A DNA stretch of 64,000 nt from Dictyobacter kobayashii (GTDB lineage Bacteria > Chloroflexota > Ktedonobacteria > Ktedonobacterales > Ktedonobacteraceae). The position numbers and the translations under genes are program-made. Positions within the stretch are counted from its first letter, which is position 1; each line of letters starts with the position of its first letter. Positions 1 to 8,221 of the stretch are shown here, in pieces. Location: positions 4,588,001-4,652,000 of the forward strand of contig NZ_BIFS01000001.1 in assembly GCF_003967555.1 (NCBI RefSeq), written 5' to 3'. The notes beneath the pieces are model-generated. The model was given only the letters and a program-made list of their open reading frames with translations. It was not told the DNA's origin and searched no databases.

Positions 1-851
1 TAGTCACGCGTGGTGATGGATTGGATAGTGATATAGCCAATACCATTGATGTTAAAGACATTCTCGGTAAAGAAAGCACCTGTCACCAGGAAGCCGAGGC
101 TGACTCCCAGGACTGTGATAATCGGGATCAAGGCATTGCGCATCGCATGACGGTAAACGACGATTCGCTCTTTGAGGCCTTTCGCGCGTGCGGTACGAAT
201 ATAGTCCTGGCGCAGCACTTCTAACGTACTTGTGCGCGTAAGGCGGGCGAAATATGCCAGGCCAATGGCTGCGTAGACGATGATCGGGCCAATCTTATAT
301 TGCAGGTCCGATGGGGTATATTGCCATGTATTTCCCCAGCCAGCTACCGGCCAACTGAGCCCAAACGAGATGTGGAGATACACAATGGTTACCTGGAAAA
401 GAGAGGCCAGAATGAAGGAGGGTACGGAAAACAAGAAAATAGCGATACCCATGCTGGTAGTGTCGACCCAGGTACCTGATTTGAGGGCCGCCAGAATTCC
501 CAGTGGAATTCCAATTACCAACTGTACAATTAATCCCCACAAACCAAGTTCAACCGATGTGGGAACTCCATCCTTCAAAATGTCCCAGACCGGGCGGTTG
601 GCTGTCTGGAAAGATGTACCCAGGTCGCCATGTAAGAGCCGGATCACGTAGTTAAAATACTGTTGAAGCAAAGGTAGATCGAGACCGTATTCATGCTTGA
701 GACGTGCATACTGCAATGCATTGAAATGGTTCCCGAGCATTTCCTGGATTGGATCGCCTGGTGCGGCATATCCAATGATGAACGTGATAAAAGTCACGCC
801 CACAAGGACAAAGACAAGGCCAATGAGCCTTTTAACTAGAAATTGAGCCAT
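1..851 (-). CDS. Dipeptide/oligopeptide ABC transporter permease, DppB type (3' end outside window)
   Basis: Inner-membrane permease of an oligopeptide ABC importer. The reading frame runs from an ATG at 851 off the left edge, so the C-terminus is missing. The N-terminus is typical of DppB/OppB: a first membrane helix, then a periplasmic stretch with GDPIQEMLGNH and YGLDLPLLQQY, then further helices. The EAA loop that contacts the ATPase is visible as RTARAKGLKERIVVYRHAMR followed by NALIPVI. An AGAAGG ribosome site precedes the start. It lies downstream of two substrate-binding proteins on the same strand, which points to one transport operon. The family is secure; the exact substrate (di- or oligopeptide, possibly nickel) cannot be told. 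Confidence 0.9.
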   Translation of the reverse strand, partial: MAQFLVKRLIGLVFVLVGVTFITFIIGYAAPGDPIQEMLGNHFNALQYARLKHEYGLDLPLLQQYFNYVIRLLHGDLGTSFQTANRPVWDILKDGVPTSVELGLWGLIVQLVIGIPLGILAALKSGTWVDTTSMGIAIFLFSVPSFILASLFQVTIVYLHISFGLSWPVAGWGNTWQYTPSDLQYKIGPIIVYAAIGLAYFARLTRTSTLEVLRQDYIRTARAKGLKERIVVYRHAMRNALIPIITVLGVSLGFLVTGAFFTENVFNINGIGYITIQSITTRD

Positions 852-1403
852 CTTGAACCTTCTACTCCCTTGTCGAACACCTGGGGGGTAACAATGGTCG
901 TGCGTAAGAAACGGACACAAGGTATACAATGATAGAATCAAAAAATATACTCTGGATTGGGTCACAATACTTCGGTTTTGCACGCCAAATGTTTCTTGTC
1001 GTCTCATCAAAGAGAACTGTAAGGGACGGTTGCTCGTGTATGCTTTATTCCGCTGCCTGATGGATCTATCCACGCGAGGCACCTTTCGGTAGATATCCAT
1101 TGAAGTATGTTGACAACAGATGATCGATACATGAGCTGATTTTTTGCTATTTTATGTGAGGGCGCTATTATTGTCAAGGTAATTGGCTACAATATGTATC
1201 CTGTTGGCCATGCCCCTGATAGTAAGTATTTATACCCTACAACAATCCATTTACGTATACTTTAAATTTGATTCTATTTCTTCATACTTTGGGACCGAAT
1301 ATGAGCAGGGATAATGAGCGGTTTCCCGTTCATTATCCCTGCCTACTGTAGCGGAACATTGATGCCGAAGCTACTTTTGCCCTGCTACAGTAGCACTAAT
1401 TTC
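852..1403. other. Intergenic region between binding protein and permease
   Basis: No convincing gene was found in this 552-base gap. It is AT-rich. The only clear structure is a pair of hairpins near 1305-1393, next to the binding-protein stop codon. The remaining part probably carries a promoter or processing sites for the permease, but no confident -35/-10 pair could be picked. Confidence 0.5.
1305..1393 (-). terminator. Two tandem hairpins after the first substrate-binding protein gene
   Basis: Read on the minus strand, transcription leaving the gene at 1404 meets two inverted repeats. The first has 10-base arms at 1343-1352 and 1384-1393. The second has 13-base arms at 1305-1317 and 1330-1342. 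Neither has a strong U-tract, so they may act as partial terminators or 3' stabilisers. This arrangement is common behind highly expressed binding-protein genes that precede their permeases. Confidence 0.5.
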
Positions 1404-3128
1404 TTAGTGGTTAGCGATGTAGACTGAAGACCACACGAATGGTGGGGTGAAATCACCAGCATTGAAGGTACGACCCACGACGTAGCTTTTCAGTACGCGG
1501 GAGCGAGCCAGCTGGAAGATTGGCAACCAGGCAACGTCGTTGACCAGAGTCTGCTCAGCGTCGTTGTAAGCCTGCATGCGCTTGGTGGCGTCCTGCTCAA
1601 CATCAGCAGCATTTAATGCGTTCTGTACCTGGACCTGAGTAGCAGCGTCAGCCGCTTTGTTCTGGCCCCAGTTTGTCTGATTATTGGGGGAACCATTGGA
1701 GAACTGCAGGGTCAGGAAGTCCTGTGGATCAGGATAGTCATCGCCCCAGCCACTTTCGAACATCTGCACGCTACTGTTGCCAACAGTCTTAGGTAGAGAA
1801 GCACTCAATGTTTCGAAGTCGGTTGGGGTAGCCTCAACGGTGGCGCCCAGCACGTCTTTCCACTGCTGGACGGCGACTGCGATCTCTTTTTCTGTGTCGG
1901 CACTACCACTGGCATACTGGAATTTAATCTTTGGCAGTGCGGCAGCATTGGCATAACCTTCTTCTTGCAGACCCTTGGTGAACAACTGCTTGGCCAGGGT
2001 TGGGTTACCGGCTGTGCTGGTTGTGCCATCAGGTCCTTTGAGGTTCTGGTTGTAGCCAGGCATACCACTTGGAACGATGTGGTTGGTTGCGACTTCAACA
2101 TTCTTGTAGACGACTTTGATCATCTCTTCTTTGTTCAGGGCCAGCGCGAAAGCCTTACGAATGTTGAGGTTGTCGAATGGTTTAGCCAGGAAGTTCAAAC
2201 CATAGTAGAAGATGGAGAGAACTGGAACCTTATGATACTCTGGGCTGTTCTGCTGCTCACTCAGGTAGTCGGTTGGAACAGCGGCCTGATCAACCTGGCC
2301 ATTTTTGTAGGCCTGGTAGGTGGTTGCGGCATCTTTGTAGAAGGTGCTGACAACTTTGATGATTGGTTTGGCTTTGACGTAGTTATCATTCGGTACAAAG
2401 ACGATGCGTTTGCCATGAGTATACTCTTGGACTTTGAAAGGACCGGAGCCGCCACCCTCGGTCAGATGGTCTGTGAAGTTTTTGTTGCCGTATTTATCAA
2501 TCAGCTTTTTCTCTACCACATAAGCGGTCGAGTAGGTGAGGGTTGCCAGGAAGTAGCCAACAGGCTGGGTGATTTTAATGACAACCGTGCTTGGATCAGG
2601 AGCCAACACACTATCGCCAATGATGGTTTTGATTTTGCCGGCCAGCAATTTGTCTGAGTCTTTGATCAGGTTCAGGTAGCTAGGAGAAGCTGGAGAACCA
2701 AGGTCAGGCTGCAGAGCGCGGTCCAGGCTATAAACCACATCAGTTGATGTTAATGGGGTACCATCGCTGAACTTCAGGTTGGGTTTCAGTTTAAATGTCC
2801 ATGTCAGACCCTTATCTGTAGTTGTCCAGCTATCGGCCAGTTCGGGAACGACTTTCTGGTCATTGTCCAGAGAGACAAGTCCGGTGAAGACCATGTTAAT
2901 GGCCTGCAAAGATGTCTGGGTGGTAGCCATAGCAGGATCGAACGTTTTAATGTCCGCAATGCCTACTAGAGGCCAGTTAAATACCTGCTTGTCTGCTGGC
3001 GCTTTGCCACCACTGTTAGGGGTGGTTGTACCAGTTGTACTGCCGCCACCACAGGCGCTCAGCACGGTTGCCATCAGGATTAGCATGGTTGCAATAATCC
3101 CAAAGGCCGATTTCTTTGTCGATCGCAT
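1404..3128 (-). CDS. Peptide ABC transporter substrate-binding lipoprotein (SBP family 5), copy 1
   Basis: Extracytoplasmic solute receptor for oligopeptides, 574 residues. It has a lipoprotein signal peptide with lipobox LSAC (cysteine near residue 26) followed by a Gly/Ser/Thr-rich linker. The mature part shows family 5 features: FDPAMATT near the N-terminus, VPELADSWTTTDKGLTWTFK, KFSDGTPLTSTDVVYSLDR, IRKAFALALNKEEM, and YPDPQDFLTLQF. GACAAGGAGAAG precedes the ATG. A paralogue of the same length lies upstream (3675-5423) and a DppB permease downstream. The two copies share most motifs and look like an old tandem duplication, perhaps with different peptide preferences. Confidence 0.93.
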   Translation of the reverse strand: MRSTKKSAFGIIATMLILMATVLSACGGGSTTGTTTPNSGGKAPADKQVFNWPLVGIADIKTFDPAMATTQTSLQAINMVFTGLVSLDNDQKVVPELADSWTTTDKGLTWTFKLKPNLKFSDGTPLTSTDVVYSLDRALQPDLGSPASPSYLNLIKDSDKLLAGKIKTIIGDSVLAPDPSTVVIKITQPVGYFLATLTYSTAYVVEKKLIDKYGNKNFTDHLTEGGGSGPFKVQEYTHGKRIVFVPNDNYVKAKPIIKVVSTFYKDAATTYQAYKNGQVDQAAVPTDYLSEQQNSPEYHKVPVLSIFYYGLNFLAKPFDNLNIRKAFALALNKEEMIKVVYKNVEVATNHIVPSGMPGYNQNLKGPDGTTSTAGNPTLAKQLFTKGLQEEGYANAAALPKIKFQYASGSADTEKEIAVAVQQWKDVLGATVEATPTDFETLSASLPKTVGNSSVQMFESGWGDDYPDPQDFLTLQFSNGSPNNQTNWGQNKAADAATQVQVQNALNAADVEQDATKRMQAYNDAEQTLVNDVAWLPIFQLARSRVLKSYVVGRTFNAGDFTPPFVWSSVYIANH

Positions 3129-3154
3129 GAAGACTTCTCCTTGTCACGTTAAGG

Positions 3155-3184
3155 AATAAAGATGATTGATTGGGAAGCTGTCAA
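3155..3184 (-). promoter_or_regulatory. Candidate sigma-70-type promoter for the first binding protein
   Basis: On the minus strand a perfect TTGACA (3179-3184) is followed after 18 bases by TTTATT (3155-3160). It sits about 30 bases upstream of the ATG at 3128. The -35 match is strong and the -10 is weak, so this is a tentative call. Confidence 0.4.
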
Positions 3185-3674
3185 TTTACATTTACCATCA
3201 AATTGTAGTGATATATAGATTGGATTTGATGGCGCCTGCAAAATACTTTTCCCTTCTCATGGAATACTTTTCATTCTACTCTTGAAAAGATGATCTTCCA
3301 TGATCATGCATACATTAACCATTCACAGTGCTCATTATGAGATGCCAGCCTAGAAATAAATGGCTATCTCATCAGTGTAAATATCTGTGATTATTGGTCT
3401 TTGTATAGTAATTACGTCGGACCTTAGACAAATCTCACACAAATTGACTAATTAAAATAGAGAAAAAGAAAAGTGCTTGAATCTGGTAAGACGGGAGACC
3501 TTAAAAAAGAGAGTAAGGGAGCGTATTTCCTATTTTTATTTATCGACCACTATGGGCAAGTTCTTAATCTGAAATCTCACATATGCGGCGCGCGCGTGGA
3601 TTTATGCTGATTGGTGGGTATGCGCCCTGAGGCGCATACCCACCAATCGTGATACAAAGGTATAGAGGAGCAGG
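3185..3674. other. AT-rich intergenic region between the two binding-protein genes
   Basis: No gene was seen. Apart from the long hairpin at 3609-3648 described separately, this is AT-rich sequence without an open frame of coding character. Confidence 0.5.
3609..3648 (-). terminator. Long perfect hairpin behind the second binding-protein gene
   Basis: The arms 3609-3626 and 3631-3648 form a perfect 18-bp stem closed by a four-base loop. It begins 27 bases past the stop codon of the gene ending at 3675. There is no U-tract on either strand, so it may be a 3' barrier or an intergenic repeat rather than a classical terminator. Confidence 0.55.
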
Positions 3675-5423
3675 TTATTGGACGCGGTAGATATGCGCCC
3701 AGTCATCAGGCGCAATATTGCCCTGGGCGTTATCTGTGATGCCAATAATGTTGGGATTACGTAAAAAGGTCTCGGTTACCTGTTCCATTGGTAGCCAGGC
3801 GACATCATTGATGAGTTGTTGCTCGGCTTGTTGATAGCTTTGCAGGCGCTCAGTAGCGTTGCGATTGGCATCGGCCTCTCCAAGTTTTTGCTGTAAGAGC
3901 TGCTGTTGGGCTGCGGTGGTACTGGTATTCTGGCCGTAATTGAGATTATTGTTGATTGATCCTTTGGCGAATTGCTGGGAGAGCCAGTCCTGCGGATCAG
4001 GATATTCTCCTACCCAGGCCAATCCCCACATCTGGATACCATTGGCATTACCAGTGGCTCCCGTGACCTTATCAAGCAGCGTATTGTAATCGACTGGATT
4101 TAACGTAACCTGAATGTTGAGTGCCTGTTGCCAGGTCTTGACCAGCGCTTTTACTTCTTGATCGAAGCTATCCACACCCGAGACATAGGTTAGTTGGATA
4201 GGTGGGAGCCCGGCAACCGAGCTTATTTTCTCTTCCTGTAATCCTTGTTGCAGCAATGCCTGGGCCTTCTTCAGGTTACCCTTTAAATTGCTGGTGCCAT
4301 CGGGTCCAGTCACCTGTGGATTATAGCCGGGCATACCGGACGGTATGATATGGTTGGTTGCTATAACGGTGTCTTTCCACACATCCCTGGCAATGGCTGT
4401 CTTATCAATGGCCAGTGCGAAGGCCTGACGAATGTGGATATTATCGAAAGGTTTGGTCAGATAGTTCATCGTATAATAATTGATCCAGAGCTGAGGCACC
4501 TGATGATAGTCCTGGCGCTTCCTATCATTGGCCAGCGTACTTAATGGTACACCTGTCATGTCTATCTGGTTATTTGCGTAGGCCTGGTAAGCTTCCTGGG
4601 CGGTATGATAAAAGATGTAGGAAACTTTTTGTAGCTGTGGTTGATGGCTGTAGTAGTGGGCGTTGGGTACAAAGTCGATGCGCGCGCGATGGGTATATGT
4701 CCCTACTTTAAATGGGCCAGCGCCGCCGCCCTCATTTAAATGATCGGTAAAGCTGCCCTGATATTCATCAATCAGTTTTTTTTCTACTACATAAGCACAG
4801 GTGTAGGTGAGCATAGATAGAAAATATGCCGCCTGTTTGTTGGTAACAATCACTACCGTCTGCGGGTCTGGCGTCAGGATACTATCGTTTAAGAGGGTAG
4901 AGATGCGCCCTGCCAGTAGTTGATCCGAATCTTTAATCAAGCGCAAGTAAATAGGTGCCACCGTTGATTTTGTGGCTGGCTGAAGGGCACGATTGAGACT
5001 GTAGGCGACATCTGCCGAGGTGAGAGGGGTGCCATCACTAAATGTGAGGTGTGGCCTTAATTTAAAGGTCCAGGTAACGCCGTCGCTTTGCTGTTGCCAG
5101 GATTGGGCCAGTTGTGGTTGCACCTGTAACTTGTCGTCAAGCTGGACCAGTCCCGTATACATCATTTGGATCGCCTGGATCGAGGCCGGATCATGAGCCA
5201 GGGCGGGATCTAGCGTGTCGAAATCTGTAATTCCTACCAGGGGAGCGCTATAGGTCTGTTTGTCGCGTGGCGCTTTTGTTAGTTGCCTGGTAGTCGTGTT
5301 ATTATCCCCTCCAAATGGATTGCTACAGGCAGCCAGCACAAGGGGGATCAGGCAGCCAAGCACTAAAAGAACATGTAGCGCTTTGGGCCCGCGTTTACTA
5401 TAATATGTGCTTTCGATAGGCAT
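3675..5423 (-). CDS. Peptide ABC transporter substrate-binding lipoprotein (SBP family 5), copy 2
   Basis: Paralogue of the protein encoded at 1404-3128, 582 residues. It has a signal peptide with lipobox LAAC (cysteine near residue 33), then a short Asn/Thr-rich linker. Matching motifs include FDTLDPALAHDPASIQA, LAQSWQQQSDGVTWTFKLR, TFSDGTPLTSADVAYSLNR, GGGAGPFKVGTYTH, IRQAFALAIDKTAI and YPDPQDWLSQQF. GGAAGAAGG lies ahead of the ATG. It is the first gene of the apparent transporter operon on this strand. The role, capture of oligopeptides outside the membrane, is inferred from the family; the ligand is unknown. Confidence 0.93.
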   Translation of the reverse strand: MPIESTYYSKRGPKALHVLLVLGCLIPLVLAACSNPFGGDNNTTTRQLTKAPRDKQTYSAPLVGITDFDTLDPALAHDPASIQAIQMMYTGLVQLDDKLQVQPQLAQSWQQQSDGVTWTFKLRPHLTFSDGTPLTSADVAYSLNRALQPATKSTVAPIYLRLIKDSDQLLAGRISTLLNDSILTPDPQTVVIVTNKQAAYFLSMLTYTCAYVVEKKLIDEYQGSFTDHLNEGGGAGPFKVGTYTHRARIDFVPNAHYYSHQPQLQKVSYIFYHTAQEAYQAYANNQIDMTGVPLSTLANDRKRQDYHQVPQLWINYYTMNYLTKPFDNIHIRQAFALAIDKTAIARDVWKDTVIATNHIIPSGMPGYNPQVTGPDGTSNLKGNLKKAQALLQQGLQEEKISSVAGLPPIQLTYVSGVDSFDQEVKALVKTWQQALNIQVTLNPVDYNTLLDKVTGATGNANGIQMWGLAWVGEYPDPQDWLSQQFAKGSINNNLNYGQNTSTTAAQQQLLQQKLGEADANRNATERLQSYQQAEQQLINDVAWLPMEQVTETFLRNPNIIGITDNAQGNIAPDDWAHIYRVQ

Positions 5424-5746
5424 AGAGGCCTTCTTCCTTCAAGTGCATCAGTAATATCCATGTATCTGTGCCATGAGATGGGGAGTATGTGTTTGATTAC
5501 AACAATATATCTCAGGGAAGCCGGTTACGCTCAATACCATAGACCAACATGGTGTATAAACAAGACATAAGCAGTGGCATCTCTTACCCGAGATACCACT
5601 GCTTTGAGCTTTGCATTTCCAGCATATGCCACTCAATCGAGGCGTTACCTGCAAGCGAGCGGCATTTCCATCAGTATGTTGTCAATGTACATGTACCGAA
5701 GTGGCACTAGAACCTTACAGGTACATGGCTACTCATTTATCAGTTA
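5424..5746. other. Intergenic region with one hairpin
   Basis: No gene was supported here. A hairpin with 14-base arms (5570-5583 and 5590-5603, one mismatch, six-base loop) could end transcription from the cluster that stops at 5747. Shorter inverted repeats around CATGTACC/GGTACATG (5690-5727) were also noted. Promoter elements for the gene at 5423 must lie here but were not identified. Confidence 0.45.
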
Positions 5747-7194
5747 CTATAATTGAGAAATGAGTGTGTCGCGTTTGCCCAGGGCAGCGGCGCGTAAAGC
5801 AATATGCAGGTAGTTGTCGATATCGGTTCCTGCCAGATCTCTCGGCCAACTGATGAATTCTTCACCTGCGGCCTGCACGATTTGTAGTGAATGGCCCTGA
5901 TCGATCGTTGTATCATTCAAGGCTGCCACCAGGCTGATGGTACCGAAGAGTGCCCGTGCATCATGTCCCAGTTTTAGATAGCGCTGGGCTGTATGGAAGG
6001 CTCCGCGCAGGTCTTTCTCTTTCAATTGGGCCTCTAAGGTTTCCAACTGGTTGACTGCGATCAAGCCACCACCAACTGTTGTCGATGCGGCGGGCGCAGC
6101 GGCGGGTTGGGACGTTCCCTGAGCCTGTGAGGACAGCTCTTTATTAAGGACATTGATATAAGCAGCGGTTGTGAAGATCAGATTATATACTTCCTCGTCC
6201 TGCACCTGGCTGAAGACGTTGTGGGCTGCTGAGGCATACAGCAGACCATGCGAGGCACGTATAAATAGATCCCGATCTTCGTCCCCTACTTTTTGTACGA
6301 TTTCTGCTGCTGCCAGGGCGATAACGGCCGCTACGGCACGGGGATGGGCTTCTCCCTTGATCAAAGCGTCATAGACGCTCTGACAGACCTCAGTGGTCTC
6401 TGCATTGCTAAGGATGATCTGCTGCAATGGTAGTGCGTTTGCATTTTTGGGGCCGAGAGACGTGTGCGTATGCTGGCGATGCTATGCTTTGGATCGGCGA
6501 TAAATCCACGCACGGGCTCAATCCAGGCCGCTTCTGGCTTATTGGGTTGAATGGGCAGGTGGGGAGCCAGCCAGTGCAGCAAGGTGGGAACATATTCTCC
6601 CCATTCGACTGCATCCAGTAACTGGAAACCACGTACGGCATCAATCAATGCGTGTCCGCCATTGGCGAACGTGGTTGAGATGGCTTCATAGGTTCGTACT
6701 TGCAGGGTACGATAGTCGGCACCCGTTCCATATAAACCTAGCAGGATGCGTTCAGTCAGCAGGGCATCGTTCTGCTGGATTGCCTGGTTTAGTACTTCGT
6801 TGACGCTCTTATTCTCATCCAGAAAGGCACTTGGGAAGAGTGGCTGTGGCTTCTCATATGTCGCGTTCTGTCCATTCCGAACCGCTGGCGCCGCGGTGAT
6901 CAGGGCGCGCGCAAACAGCGGCAGGGAGCGTGTTTGTGGCGGAACCTCTGTGTCCAATGGCGCTGGACGCGCACGTAGAAATCGCGCCAGCATTGCCGCT
7001 GCCGCGATAGTAATACTGACATGACCTTCTGGATCACCTTTGGTGGCCAGCATACCGATCCGGCCGAGTAATACATCGGCGTTGCGTTCTTGTTCCAACA
7101 AGCTTCGGGCGCTTGAAATAATGCGGGTATTATCTCCGCTGATTACTGCGTCAATCAGCGTTGAGAGATCCACTCTCAGTTCTACTGCAGCCAT
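5747..7194 (-). CDS. Hypothetical protein, ~482 residues, split by a -1 shift at a CCCCAAAAA run
   Basis: Two overlapping frames look like one gene. The first starts with an ATG at 7194 (GGAG seven bases upstream) and loses sense after SIASIRTRLSAPK. The second frame continues with NANALPLQQIILSNAETTEV. The join falls at 6444-6452, where the minus strand reads CCCCAAAAA. In the zero frame this is C-CCA-AAA, a heptamer able to slip by -1, but a missing base would give the same result. The product is helical and Ala/Leu-rich, with LLGLYGTGADYRTL, LDAVEWGEYVPTLLHWLAPH and HGLLYASAAHNVFSQVQD. No catalytic motif was recognised. I suspect similarity to the N-terminal part of Chloroflexota proteins that carry Rieske domains, but that is recollection, not evidence. 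It is the third gene of a cluster with 7798-8025 and 7247-7804. Confidence 0.7.
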
Positions 7195-7246
7195 ATATGA
7201 CTCCTACATATGTAAGTACGTATTTATAAGAACATGCATAGTGATG

Positions 7247-7804
7247 CTATTCTTCTTTTAGTTCGCGAATCGCATTTTCTATGCCGGGAATTTCTGCGTA
7301 TTCTTCATCCAGTAACTTGTAAGCTCGGCTCAAATAAAGCTCCGCCAATTTAGCCCCGCGCTCATTGGGAGCGGTGGCTGCCCTGGCGATCTCTGTGCCA
7401 CGATATTTTTCTGGCAAAGAGCGAGCAAGGCGCTCTATACGCCGTTTTGTATCCTGGAGGAGGTTGGTATCGTGTCCTTCCAGTGCATAGCGTGCCATGC
7501 CGACCAACTTTCCCACTTCTGCCAGTTTTTGCCGTTCAGATAATGTTTGCAATAAGAGTTCTTCTGCATCCAGTTCATCGATCGGGGTTGCTTCAGGAAT
7601 CGCTGTTGTTGCAGGAGCTTTGTCTATCTGGCCTGCTTGAGAAATATAATTTGCGTATAGCTGCGCATATTCCTGGCTACACATGGTGGCCATTTGCATA
7701 CGTTCTACTTCTTCGGAAGAGGTAGAACCTATATCGCAGAGATCGTCCTCGCGGCGTTCTGCCAGTGTTTCTAACTGCTCAAGGCTCATTCCTTCTTCTA
7801 GCAT
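7247..7804 (-). CDS. Hypothetical acidic helical protein, 185 residues
   Basis: Function not recognised. The protein is charged and probably all-helical: Glu/Leu-rich at both ends, with a central DELDAEELLLQTLSERQKLA segment and a C-terminal ELYLSRAYKLLDEEYAEIPG that could be TPR-like. Its ATG overlaps the stop of the upstream gene (ATGCTAG), and no good ribosome site precedes it, so translation is probably coupled. There is no signal peptide or membrane segment. The next gene starts about 50 bases downstream on the same strand, so the three form one operon. Confidence 0.75.
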   Translation of the reverse strand: MLEEGMSLEQLETLAERREDDLCDIGSTSSEEVERMQMATMCSQEYAQLYANYISQAGQIDKAPATTAIPEATPIDELDAEELLLQTLSERQKLAEVGKLVGMARYALEGHDTNLLQDTKRRIERLARSLPEKYRGTEIARAATAPNERGAKLAELYLSRAYKLLDEEYAEIPGIENAIRELKEE

Positions 7805-8025
7805 GGGGGAATGGGCATGCCAGCGATACTCTCAGCGCCCTGTAGTTCTTCTGACGAAATCTGAGCGGCAAAGAGCGGAGGTAGATACTTCGCGATAGAC
7901 ATGGGTATTGGTGGTACGAGACAATAGGTACTATAGACAACCCGTGAGTTGCTTCTACTTCTTGCTATGAAAATAGCATGCCCTTTAGGGGCTTGTGGAT
8001 TTCCACGTAAGAATTGTATACCCAT
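7798..8025 (-). CDS. Small hypothetical protein, 75 residues, first gene of the cluster
   Basis: The start was chosen at the ATG at 8025 because AAGGGA lies nine bases upstream. A TTG six codons earlier (8043) keeps the frame but lacks a ribosome site. The product begins GIQFLRGNPQAPKGHAIF and contains a Pro-rich VPPIPMSIAKYLPPLFAAQ segment, which resembles the style of a conserved small soluble protein. Its stop overlaps the next start. Function unknown. The tight overlap with the 185-residue gene is the best support that it is real. Confidence 0.65.
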   Translation of the reverse strand: MGIQFLRGNPQAPKGHAIFIARSRSNSRVVYSTYCLVPPIPMSIAKYLPPLFAAQISSEELQGAESIAGMPIPPC

Positions 8026-8221
8026 AACGAAGTGTCCCTTCAACTTTCAGGGCATAAGGCGAGGCAATCAAGCTCGCCCTTGCCTGGTTGTATTTGTTTT
8101 TCACAGGTTTTTAGCTGCTACCCGTGTTCTCCCTGGAAGGAATGTGCTCTCGTTTGTTAGCCCTGCAGGGGGCACGCGACACGCCTTCTAGTATATCATT
8201 GATAGCAATATTTCTGCCTTA

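Noticed and set aside
280..651. 123-codon frame on the plus strand
   Set aside because: It is the reverse of the DppB permease gene, whose motifs are clear on the minus strand.
1965..2657. 230-codon frame on the plus strand
   Set aside because: It lies opposite the family 5 binding protein. The minus-strand product has a lipobox and family motifs.
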